DNA of 5,408 nucleotides from an uncultured Porphyromonas sp. (GTDB lineage Bacteria; Bacteroidota; Bacteroidia; Bacteroidales; Porphyromonadaceae). The stretch covers positions 1 to 5,408 of the forward strand of contig CAMBHQ010000073.1 of assembly GCA_945867245.1 (NCBI GenBank), written 5' to 3'. The position numbers and the translations under genes were made by a program. The notes below the pieces were generated by a model, which worked only from the letters and a program-made list of their open reading frames with translations, was not told the origin of the DNA and did no database searches. Shown one piece after another: positions 1 to 5,073 of the stretch; position 1 is the first letter of the stretch; every line of letters starts with the position of its first letter.

Positions 1-253
1 TACTTTGGCTTAATACACTCCTATGTGTTATCCCCTCTTCCTCTCCCGCTCTGTAGTGTAATAGGTTGAATCCACGACCGAGAAAACGAGCTTTATCATT
101 AGCGGGAATAAAACCTCTAAGCTCTGTCCTATTGCCTTTAGGTAGAACTGGAGATTCCTCATTGGGAGAGGTGTGGGTAAGCTCATCGCTCCTGCACGAT
201 GTTATGAATGTCGCAAACAAACATGCGACCAAAAGCATCAATGTTTGTGTCAT
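1..253 (-). CDS. Putative surface/periplasmic lipoprotein, N-terminal part (runs off left edge)
   Basis: Reading the minus strand from an ATG at 253-251 gives 84 open codons to the window edge with no stop. Residues 1-20 (MTQTLMLLVACLFATFITSC) form a lipoprotein signal peptide: a hydrophobic stretch, then the lipobox I-T-S-C with the lipidated cysteine at residue 20. A polar linker (about 21-45) follows, then a segment with FLGRGFNLLHY at 57-67. The pattern LGxG(F/Y)...Y...(S)..VL faintly recalls the start of MACPF/perforin-like domains in Bacteroidetes secreted antimicrobial lipoproteins. This is inference from a short stretch. An in-frame stop lies just upstream (268-266), so the start is well bounded; a second ATG at 238 is less likely. 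An exact Bacteroidetes promoter sits 28 nt upstream, so the gene is probably transcribed alone, divergently from dnaA. The 3' end is missing, so the function stays open; that it is a lipoprotein is fairly sure. Confidence 0.7.
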   Translation of the reverse strand, partial: MTQTLMLLVACLFATFITSCRSDELTHTSPNEESPVLPKGNRTELRGFIPANDKARFLGRGFNLLHYRAGEEEGITHRSVLSQS

Positions 254-280
254 ATCTGATGAATATTAATGTTTACGGGT

Positions 281-312
281 CAAAGTTACTAATTAAGTAG
301 GTAATCTGCAAA
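281..312 (-). promoter_or_regulatory. Bacteroidetes-type promoter of the lipoprotein gene
   Basis: On the minus strand, TTTG (312-309) is followed after exactly 20 nt by TAACTTTG (288-281). Both match the Bacteroidetes -33 TTTG and -7 TAnnTTTG elements without mismatch. Transcription would start near 275, leaving about 22 nt before the ATG at 253. The perfect match and its position support the otherwise unflagged lipoprotein reading frame. Confidence 0.72.
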
Positions 313-511
313 TTTCTTCTGACTCTTCCGTCTGATAGACCTCGATAGCATTGATATCCCGAGTAATCGCAGGCGCCTGGACTGAGATTGAAGCGAGTTT
401 CCTCGTGACATAGCCGAACCCAAAGGCCGCAAACAGCGAAGCGGGTGCCGTATTATGCAGTAGTCTCATAGGGGGGCGAGGAAGTTGGGGTAGGAGGCCA
501 CGATTTATTTC

Positions 512-672
512 ACTAGCGAGTGTACACTCGTTCACCTATAGAGTGGACAAGTGGCCGCCTACTAGGCGGAGCTTCGTCGACCTACTAGGCGGACCAATGC
601 CCGCCTAGTAGGTGGGCAAATGGAGCGCTAATAGGGGGAGCGGGCGTCGGCTATTGTCGCTACTTGTGCTCG
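512..672. repeat. Degenerate tandem repeat array with exact 23-bp pitch (iteron-like)
   Basis: Seven consecutive 23-bp units start at 512, 535, 558, 581, 604, 627 and 650. The core is the near-palindrome CCTACTAGG. It is exact at 558 and 581, inverted (CCTAGTAGG) at 604 and degenerate (GCTAATAGG) at 627. Units at 535 and 650 keep only the CCTA/GCTA half-site, and the unit at 512 keeps CTA. By eye, identities are 16/23 for the 558 and 581 units, 15/23 for 581 and 604, 14/23 for 535 and 581, 13/23 for 512 and 535, and 10-11/23 for the last pairs. About 6/23 is expected by chance. Conservation is best in the middle and fades at both ends. Units at 558 and 604 are extended palindromes (CCGCCTA-C-TAGGCGG at 555-569, and 10-bp arms with one mismatch at 598-618). 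The pitch is about 2.2 helical turns, as in arrays that bind a protein cooperatively. Plasmid-like iterons, an origin-binding site or a decayed minisatellite are all possible. Confidence 0.65.
517..530. repeat. 14-bp perfect palindrome
   Basis: CGAGTGTACACTCG is identical to its own reverse complement, has no spacer, and lies inside the first recognisable unit of the 23-bp array. It has the form of an operator for a dimeric regulator, but no regulator is identifiable here. A 14-bp palindrome can arise by chance in a window of this size, so functional confidence is low; the palindrome itself is certain. Confidence 0.4.
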
Positions 673-709
673 GATAGCGTAGCTGTCGAAAAGTTTTTAT
701 CGCCCGCTC
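638..709. repeat. GC-rich 9-bp inverted repeat
   Basis: GAGCGGGCG at 638-646 is perfectly complementary to CGCCCGCTC at 701-709, enclosing 54 nt. Inside, CGCTA (658-662) can pair with TAGCG (675-679), so a nested structure is possible. No U-run follows, so it is not a classic terminator. It marks the boundary between the GC-rich repeat array and the AT-rich DnaA-box region. Confidence 0.4.
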
Positions 710-751
710 GCTAACTCAGCCCTTATAAGACACTTAGAAAACCCTATTGAA

Positions 752-760
752 TGTGCATAA
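752..760 (-). promoter_or_regulatory. DnaA box TTATGCACA
   Basis: The plus strand reads TGTGCATAA, so the minus strand carries TTATGCACA, an exact match to the consensus TTATnCACA bound by DnaA domain IV. It lies 266 bp upstream of the dnaA start codon. Confidence 0.6.
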
Positions 761-831
761 GTCTGTGTGTAGGCGGTTTGTTTTATCTTAACTGTTTGAT
801 TTATTGTTGAATACAGTCCCGATTCTTTGCT

Positions 832-840
832 TGTGTATAA
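832..840 (-). promoter_or_regulatory. DnaA box TTATACACA
   Basis: The plus strand reads TGTGTATAA, giving TTATACACA on the minus strand, a second exact match to TTATnCACA. It has the same orientation as the box at 752, exactly 80 bp away. Besides origin function, it could take part in dnaA autoregulation. Confidence 0.6.
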
Positions 841-906
841 CTTGGGTTTTAAGTGCTTGAGTTTGATGATAATAGAGAAAGATTGAAAAATACAAGCCTT
901 CTCAAG

Positions 907-938
907 TTTTTTTTTTCGCCCGAAAAGGTAGAACTTTG
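907..938 (+). promoter_or_regulatory. Candidate dnaA promoter spanning a T10 tract
   Basis: GAACTTTG (931-938) matches the Bacteroidetes -7 box TAnnTTTG at all but one of its fixed positions. Exactly 20 nt upstream, TTTT (907-910) matches TTTG at three of four positions; it is the start of a run of ten T (907-916). The 20-nt spacing equals that of the perfect promoter at 281-312. The transcript would start near 945, leaving about 80 nt of leader. TTTTCG (913-918) and CGAAAA (921-926) are also complementary around a 2-nt gap. Confidence 0.4.
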
Positions 939-1025
939 CATTACCAAAAGCGTCCCTACGAGTCTCAAATCGATGGGCCTTTTGTGTGTAGTAATAAGAC
1001 TCAATAAGAAGCCTATTTATAAGTT

Positions 1026-1334
1026 ATGACCGATAATAACGGAGCCCAGATATTCACTGAGGACGAGCAAAGCCGAGCGAAGGGACTATGGCAGAAATGT
1101 CGTACCTTCCTCTCTACGATGCTTAGCGAGCAGGACCTGCGCAATTGGATTGAGCCAATAGAGCCACAGGGTCTGCGTGCGGGTGAACTGGTACTACGTG
1201 TGTCGTCCGAGGCTTTTTATGTGCATCTAGAGGAGCACTATACCAAGGAGTTTAATCTGATGTCGCAGATATATCTGACACCAGATAATGTGGCTATGGT
1301 CTTTGAGTTCTCGCAGAGGAAACTATTCAGCTAG
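1026..1334 (+). CDS. dnaA: DnaA N-terminal fragment (domain I), cut off by a frameshift
   Basis: This 102-residue frame carries domain I of the replication initiator DnaA, which self-associates at oriC and helps load the DnaB helicase. Residues about 18-85 show the domain I pattern: LWQKC (21-25), W41 in NWIEPIEP, then LVLRVSSEAFYVHLEEHY. The reading then leaves DnaA-like sequence with SQRKLFS and stops at 1332-1334, in the linker (domain II). The rest of DnaA continues 15 nt later in the -1 frame, which is open from 1307. Adding one base between 1307 and 1331 gives a single 461-residue protein, normal for DnaA. Examples are a G after GAG at 1305-1307 (…VFEVLAEETIQLAP…) or an extra A in the AAA at 1320-1322. 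No canonical -1 slippery heptamer is in register at the junction. Sequencing or assembly error, a real mutation, or a naturally split product remain possible. Confidence 0.85.
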   Translation: MTDNNGAQIFTEDEQSRAKGLWQKCRTFLSTMLSEQDLRNWIEPIEPQGLRAGELVLRVSSEAFYVHLEEHYTKEFNLMSQIYLTPDNVAMVFEFSQRKLFS

Positions 1335-1348
1335 CCCCTACAGGCGAG

Positions 1349-2410
1349 GTGTCTGCCAAGGAACGCAAGGTCGAGGACTATGTCAGTGCATTCAACGAAG
1401 CACTGAGCTTCGAGACTTTTATCGAGAGTGATTGTAACCATTTGGCTCGTGCTGTGGCTGAGTCCGTAGCGATGCGTCCTGGTCAGGCTCCGCTGAACGT
1501 GCTGTTTATCTACGGCCCTAGTGGCGTGGGTAAGACGCACCTCTCGCAGGCCATTGGGCAGCGTGTGCGCCTGCTACACCCAGAGAAGCGGCTGTGCTAT
1601 GTGTCCTGTAGTAAGTTTGAGCTACAGTATGCCAACGATGCCCGTTACAACGGCAAGGCGGCCTTCCTAGAGTTTTATCAGCAGATGGATGTCCTCATTA
1701 TAGACGATATTCAGGGGCTAATAGGCAAGGAGGCTACGCAGCAGGCTTTCTTCGAGATATTCAATCACTTATCCTTGCTCAATAAGCAGATTATCCTGAC
1801 CTGCGACGTGCCTCCTGCAGAGTTCTACGGCATAGAGGAGCGTATCCTCACGCGCATACGTGCGTCTATGATGATACCTCTAGCACGCCCAGACCTAGAG
1901 CTACGCCGCAAAATCCTACGTAGCCGTGTCGCCAAGGCGGGCATAACGCTGGGCGAAGAGGTCGTGGAGTATATTGCCAATAATATGCAGAGTAACGTGC
2001 GCGAGCTAGAGGGGGCTATGACTACGCTCCTTACGATGGCTCAGCTACAGCGCAAACCCATTGACCTAACGATAGCAGCCATGGTGATGGGGCAGTCTAT
2101 TAGCCTTACTAAGCCAACGCTGACACTAGAGGATATAGCCCGCTATGTGGCTGAGGAGTTTGATATAGAGGTCGATGACCTGCGCTCCAACTCTAGAGCG
2201 CGTAAGTTCGCTCAGCCTCGTCAGGTGGTGATGTACCTCTGCCGTAAGCATACCGAGCAAACGCTCAAGGCTATTGCCAAGAAGCTCCGCCTCAAGCAGC
2301 ACACTACGGTGATGCACGGAGTCGAGAAGGTGGAGGACCTGATGGCTCAGGATGCCGAGTTCCGCAGTCAGGTGGAGGGCCTAGAGCAACGTATGCTAGC
2401 CCGAGGCTAA
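1349..2410 (+). CDS. dnaA: DnaA AAA+ ATPase and DNA-binding part (domains III-IV)
   Basis: This 353-residue frame (GTG start if read alone) holds the ATP-binding and origin-binding parts of the replication initiator. Visible motifs are Walker A GPSGVGKT (56-63), Walker B LIIDDIQ (116-122), EERILTRIRAS (163-173) with the probable arginine finger, sensor 2 region SNVRELEGAM (215-224), and the domain IV helix-turn-helix ending in HTTVMHGVEKV (318-328). The signature usually read as (F)GGRDHTTV is here LRLKQHTTV, with Gln in place of the Asp that contacts the DnaA box in E. coli. The frame is open back to 1307 without an ATG, so it is really the continuation of the 1026 frame rather than a separate gene. 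Independent start at GTG 1349, behind purine-rich GGCGAG, would yield a DnaA lacking domain I. A YigZ-family gene follows after 31 bp, probably in the same transcript. Confidence 0.93.
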   Translation: MSAKERKVEDYVSAFNEALSFETFIESDCNHLARAVAESVAMRPGQAPLNVLFIYGPSGVGKTHLSQAIGQRVRLLHPEKRLCYVSCSKFELQYANDARYNGKAAFLEFYQQMDVLIIDDIQGLIGKEATQQAFFEIFNHLSLLNKQIILTCDVPPAEFYGIEERILTRIRASMMIPLARPDLELRRKILRSRVAKAGITLGEEVVEYIANNMQSNVRELEGAMTTLLTMAQLQRKPIDLTIAAMVMGQSISLTKPTLTLEDIARYVAEEFDIEVDDLRSNSRARKFAQPRQVVMYLCRKHTEQTLKAIAKKLRLKQHTTVMHGVEKVEDLMAQDAEFRSQVEGLEQRMLARG

Positions 2411-2441
2411 GCCTAGTAATGATATCCCTGAGTCTCGGTCT

Positions 2442-3053
2442 ATGCTCGCATCATATTGGACTATAGCAGGGCCCAGTGAGGGGCAGTACACGCAGCTGCG
2501 TAGTAAGTTTATCGCCTATGCCCTACCGGTGCGTAGCGAGGCCGAAGCCCTCGAGGAGGTGGCACGCCTTAGACAGCGCTATTACGATGCCCGGCATGTC
2601 TGCTGGGCATATCGTTTGTCTGCCGATGGCTCTGTTACTCGTAGCAACGATGATGGCGAACCCTCGGGGACAGCAGGCAAGCCGATACTGGGGCAGTTGC
2701 TTAGCCAAAACCTGACGGAGGTACTGGTCGTAGTGGTGCGCTACTTCGGAGGTGTTAAGCTCGGTACGCCAGGTCTAATAGAGTCCTATCGCACGGCAGC
2801 TTACGAGGCGCTAATGGCGGCGGAGCGTATAGAGCGTATCATCGAGCGAAGCTTCGAGGTAGACTTCGGCTACGAGCTGATGGGCGAGGTCATGCGTCTG
2901 GTCAAGGATAGCGGTGCTAGGATTATAGAGCAGGACTTCGTAGAGCGCTGTCGTCTAGTGGTAAGCCTCAGGGCGGACGAAGTCGAGGCACTGTATGCCC
3001 GTCTCGGGCATCTGTACGGCACCACGCTGAGCTGGTGCGAGGAGGAGGGATAG
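2442..3053 (+). CDS. YigZ / IMPACT family protein
   Basis: The 203-residue product matches bacterial YigZ-type IMPACT proteins in length and layout. The N-terminal IMPACT domain (about residues 18-125) contains RSKFIAYALPV, the conserved DDGEPSGTAGKPIL block (71-84) and VVVVRYFGGVKLGTPGLIESY (about 96-116). The C-terminal part (about 137-200) fits the small DUF1949 ferredoxin-like domain. The eukaryotic relative IMPACT regulates the kinase GCN2. The bacterial proteins are cytoplasmic with no settled activity; nucleic-acid or ribosome-related roles have been proposed. The ATG at 2442 is 31 bp after the dnaA stop, and no convincing promoter lies between them, so co-transcription with dnaA is likely. 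No Shine-Dalgarno sequence is evident. No key block is missing. The family assignment is secure; the biological role is not. Confidence 0.93.
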   Translation: MLASYWTIAGPSEGQYTQLRSKFIAYALPVRSEAEALEEVARLRQRYYDARHVCWAYRLSADGSVTRSNDDGEPSGTAGKPILGQLLSQNLTEVLVVVVRYFGGVKLGTPGLIESYRTAAYEALMAAERIERIIERSFEVDFGYELMGEVMRLVKDSGARIIEQDFVERCRLVVSLRADEVEALYARLGHLYGTTLSWCEEEG

Positions 3054-3085
3054 AAGCTAGACTTAGCTTGTTTCGCCTTTTCTTT
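3054..3085 (+). terminator. Weak candidate terminator after the yigZ-family gene
   Basis: AAGCTA (3054-3059) and TAGCTT (3064-3069) form a perfect 6-bp stem with a 4-nt loop directly after the stop codon. A T-rich stretch follows, but with a delay and interrupted by CGCC. The stem has only two G-C pairs, so termination would be inefficient. Confidence 0.28.
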
Positions 3086-3098
3086 TTGAATACTTTTA
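3067..3098 (+). promoter_or_regulatory. Candidate promoter of the acyltransferase gene
   Basis: CTTG (3067-3070) is followed after exactly 20 nt by TACTTTTA (3091-3098). Each is one mismatch from the Bacteroidetes elements TTTG and TAnnTTTG, with the same spacing as the perfect promoter at 281-312. It lies 25 nt upstream of the ATG at 3124, and its -33 part overlaps the hairpin of the preceding gene. Confidence 0.42.
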
Positions 3099-3123
3099 CG
3101 GACTAAAGATATTTAATTGTAGT

Positions 3124-3912
3124 ATGATCATCTCACAATACAGAGCAGATATAGATGGCCTACGTGCTGTCGCGGTACTCTCTGTCATCATTTTTCATCT
3201 CAATTCGGCTTGGATGCCGAGTGGCTTCTTGGGTGTGGATATCTTTTTCGTGATATCAGGATACTTGATTACCTCTATTATTTATCGAGATCTTCTTAGG
3301 GATAGCTTCTCATTTAAGGAGTTTTATCTGAGACGCATCAAGCGCATTCTGCCTGCTTTTTTTATCGTATTGTTTACGAGTCTTTTGGTTGGGAGCTACC
3401 TGATGCGTGTGGAGGAGCATTTTATCGCTCTCAAGAAATCAGCTGTTGCATCTACATTCTTCGCTGCTAATCTCTATTTTATGAGAGGGGTGAGTTATTC
3501 GGACCCCACGACAGAGGATAAGCCTTTCCTGCATATATGGTCTTTATCCGTGGAGGAGCAGTTCTATTTCGTCTTCCCAATACTATTGATTTTATTACTC
3601 CGCTATGACTGGACGCGTCGTAATAAGTATCCTATTCTGTTGGCTTTAGGGGGGCTAACTCTGGGGACATCATTTATCAATTTGGCTGATTGGGGGATTA
3701 CTTGGGATCCCTACTATATGCCCCACTTGCGTGTGCCCGAGATGTTGGTTGGGTCTCTGCTAGCTATGGCTTCTACCGATGGTCTACTCAAGTGGACTCC
3801 TAGTCCTATTCGTGCGAGTGTTTATAGCCTTTTGTGCCTTTGTGTTGTTTGTATATGCTTCTATACCAGTGAGTTATTTACCCCCCCCTATTCCCGGGTA
3901 TTGCCAGCTTGA
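3124..3912 (+). CDS. Membrane O-acyltransferase (acyltransferase-3/OafA type), N-terminal part cut off at a C8 tract
   Basis: Acyltransferase-3 proteins move acyl groups, often acetyl, across the inner membrane onto LPS O-antigen, peptidoglycan or other surface glycans. The start is textbook: YRADIDGLRAVAVLSVIIFH with the R-X10-H motif (R14, H25), then GFLGVDIFFVISGYLIT and FYLRRIKRILPAFF. The family block HIWSLSVEEQFYFVFP follows at about 137-152. Several hydrophobic membrane segments are visible (for example around 14-28, 35-52, 75-92 and 149-160). The frame stays family-like up to ELFTPP, whose codons fall in the run of eight C at 3881-3888. It then reads out of frame and stops at 3910-3912, losing the last membrane helices and the SGNH domain. 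With nine C it would continue [11 protein letters not shown]… to 5012, giving 629 residues. As written, the product is truncated at 262 residues and probably inactive. The acceptor and the acyl group cannot be read from the sequence. Confidence 0.9.
   Translation: MIISQYRADIDGLRAVAVLSVIIFHLNSAWMPSGFLGVDIFFVISGYLITSIIYRDLLRDSFSFKEFYLRRIKRILPAFFIVLFTSLLVGSYLMRVEEHFIALKKSAVASTFFAANLYFMRGVSYSDPTTEDKPFLHIWSLSVEEQFYFVFPILLILLLRYDWTRRNKYPILLALGGLTLGTSFINLADWGITWDPYYMPHLRVPEMLVGSLLAMASTDGLLKWTPSPIRASVYSLLCLCVVCICFYTSELFTPPYSRVLPA
3881..3888 (+). repeat. Poly-C tract (C8) at the frameshift: likely phase-variation switch
   Basis: Eight consecutive C lie inside the acyltransferase coding region, exactly where the reading frame is lost. 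Upstream reading ends ACC CCC CCC TAT; one more C gives ACC CCC CCC CTA TTC CCG, which joins the downstream frame (T-P-P-L-F-P-G). Long C/G tracts change length by slipped-strand mispairing and commonly switch surface-glycan enzymes on and off in other bacteria. In this copy the gene would be in the OFF state. A base-calling error in the homopolymer is the main alternative. Confidence 0.7.
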
Positions 3913-5012
3913 TTCCCTGCATATCGGTGACTGGCTTGATCTATCTCAACGGCCAGCCAACTTGGGTGTCGCGCCTTTTGTCGAATGGCTTTGTGGTGTG
4001 GATTGGTAAAATCTCGTACTCTCTGTATCTCTGGCACTGGGTCGTCTTGTCCTGGATGCGCTATGTCTATGGCATTGGGCCTCTAGAACCTAGGCAACTA
4101 GTGGTGGCAGTGATTCTTATGACCTTACTCTCTGTGCTTAGCTATTATTTGGTCGAGCAACCGACACGACATCAGCGTATCGGCTTCGGAAAAAGTTTGG
4201 GGCTATATTACCTAATGCCTGCGATCCTTGTCTTGGCTTTGTATCATTCCTCTAATATCCTGCGTATTCAAGCTATTCCGAAGGAAGTCTATGCTTGGGG
4301 TAAGAGGAATACAGGTCTTCTAGTAGAAACATTGGAGGGCGATGGACTCATAGGTGATAAGTCTAAATCTCCGACTGTATTGATAGCAGGCGATTCGTAT
4401 ACAGGTCATCTAGACGTGTTCTTCGATACTTTGGGCAAACGTGAGGGGTGGTCTGCCTATGCAGTATCAATTCCAGGACAACCATACTTCATCAATTATG
4501 AGCGTCATCCATCTAGTCAATGCTACGATTTAGATCAGGAGAGGGATCGTGTTATACACAAGAATCTAGACAGGTATGATGTCGTTATCTTGTCATCTTT
4601 CTGGGGAGGGGCACATTACTATAAGGGGGGCTTCGATCTTTGCGAGGGGCTAGATAGGACTTTGTCCTATCTGTTGGCTCGGGGAAAGAAAGTGTACGTC
4701 ATATATTCAGGAGACTACGTGAATAGAGTTTTCTGGAAAGAATATCCTTTGCTAGACCTGGGAATCAATCTCGCGAATCAGGATTTTCGAGATGAGAAAT
4801 ATAAGAAATCTAGAGCCTATAGCGAGCGGATAAAAACACTTGTTCAGGAGAAATATCCTCAGGTGTCGTGGATAGACTTGACGCTGTATATCCCGCAGAA
4901 CCTGATGTTAGGGTCAGTACCTGTTTTGGCTGATAATACTCATCTCAATTTCTACGGGGCAGAGCATATAACTCGTCGCTTCGTAGAGGATGGGCGTAGG
5001 CTTGTCAAGTAG
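3909..5012 (+). CDS. C-terminal half of the O-acyltransferase with SGNH domain (out of frame with its start)
   Basis: This frame continues the acyltransferase begun at 3124. A TTG at 3909 allows a formal start, but the frame is open back to 3873 and reads the family sequence [14 protein letters not shown] across the C-tract, so it is not a separate gene. It first encodes the last membrane helices, including [17 protein letters not shown] (family block, about 4008-4058) and [12 protein letters not shown] (about 4137-4172), which ends the acyltransferase domain. After one further helix comes a periplasmic SGNH esterase-like domain: block I AGDSYTG, with nucleophile Ser at 4395-4397 (residue 425 of the joined 629), and the C-terminal DNTH motif at 4932-4943 (Asp604, His607). 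Together these give the Ser-Asp-His set. Fused acyltransferase-3/SGNH proteins typically O-acetylate surface polysaccharides. The catalytic motifs are intact, which suggests the gene is switched off or misread rather than decaying. Confidence 0.88.
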   Translation: MIPCISVTGLIYLNGQPTWVSRLLSNGFVVWIGKISYSLYLWHWVVLSWMRYVYGIGPLEPRQLVVAVILMTLLSVLSYYLVEQPTRHQRIGFGKSLGLYYLMPAILVLALYHSSNILRIQAIPKEVYAWGKRNTGLLVETLEGDGLIGDKSKSPTVLIAGDSYTGHLDVFFDTLGKREGWSAYAVSIPGQPYFINYERHPSSQCYDLDQERDRVIHKNLDRYDVVILSSFWGGAHYYKGGFDLCEGLDRTLSYLLARGKKVYVIYSGDYVNRVFWKEYPLLDLGINLANQDFRDEKYKKSRAYSERIKTLVQEKYPQVSWIDLTLYIPQNLMLGSVPVLADNTHLNFYGAEHITRRFVEDGRRLVK

Positions 5013-5045
5013 TCAGGAGCTTACTGAAGTCCCCCATAAAAGCCG

Positions 5046-5053
5046 TATCTTTG
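5046..5053 (+). promoter_or_regulatory. Bacteroidetes -7 element upstream of lptB
   Basis: TATCTTTG matches TAnnTTTG exactly, 20 nt before the lptB ATG, so transcription would start near 5060 with a leader of about 14 nt. The expected -33 position near 5021-5026 (TTAC/ACTG) matches only partly. This suggests lptB has its own promoter and does not depend on the acyltransferase transcript. Confidence 0.55.
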
Positions 5054-5073
5054 TCCCAAACGAACGAAAGAAT

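Larger units (their letters stand above)
720..930. other. oriC: Candidate chromosomal replication origin (oriC) next to dnaA
   Basis: This noncoding AT-rich stretch ends about 95 bp before dnaA. It contains two perfect DnaA boxes in the same orientation, 80 bp apart, and AT-rich segments (about 774-815 and 866-890) that could unwind. Two weaker TGTGTGTAG sites (764-772, and 983-991 just outside) are two mismatches from the box consensus. DnaA boxes, AT-rich DNA and adjacency to dnaA are the usual signs of a bacterial oriC. GC skew over the whole replicon cannot be seen here, so the call rests on local signals only. Confidence 0.55.

Noticed and set aside
66..269. 67-codon plus-strand open frame
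   Set aside because: It is antisense to the lipoprotein gene, which has a lipobox and a perfect promoter; the plus-strand product shows no domain or signal.
293..535. 80-codon minus-strand open frame upstream of the lipoprotein gene
   Set aside because: It has no recognisable domain and no promoter or ribosome site. It starts in the repeat array, and its 3' end overlaps the -33 element of the lipoprotein promoter. It is probably chance, though a small gene cannot be excluded.
535..649. CRISPR array interpretation of the repeats
   Set aside because: The units are contiguous 23-bp degenerate repeats without unique spacers of normal length, and no cas gene is present.
904..916. Rho-independent terminator ending in the T10 tract
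   Set aside because: There is no GC-rich hairpin immediately before the T-run; only CTTGAG/CTCAAG (857-862 and 901-906) pair, across 38 nt.
1305..1334. Programmed -1 ribosomal frameshift signal in dnaA
   Set aside because: In the reading register AGG AAA CTA there is no X XXY YYZ slippery heptamer, and no strong downstream hairpin is evident; a missing base is simpler.
3779..4009. 76-codon plus-strand frame overlapping the acyltransferase junction
   Set aside because: It is a third-frame shadow; family motifs are in the 3124 and 3873-5012 frames.
5013..5030. Hairpin terminator after the acyltransferase
   Set aside because: TCAG/CTGA gives only a 4-bp stem and is followed by CCCCC rather than a T-run.
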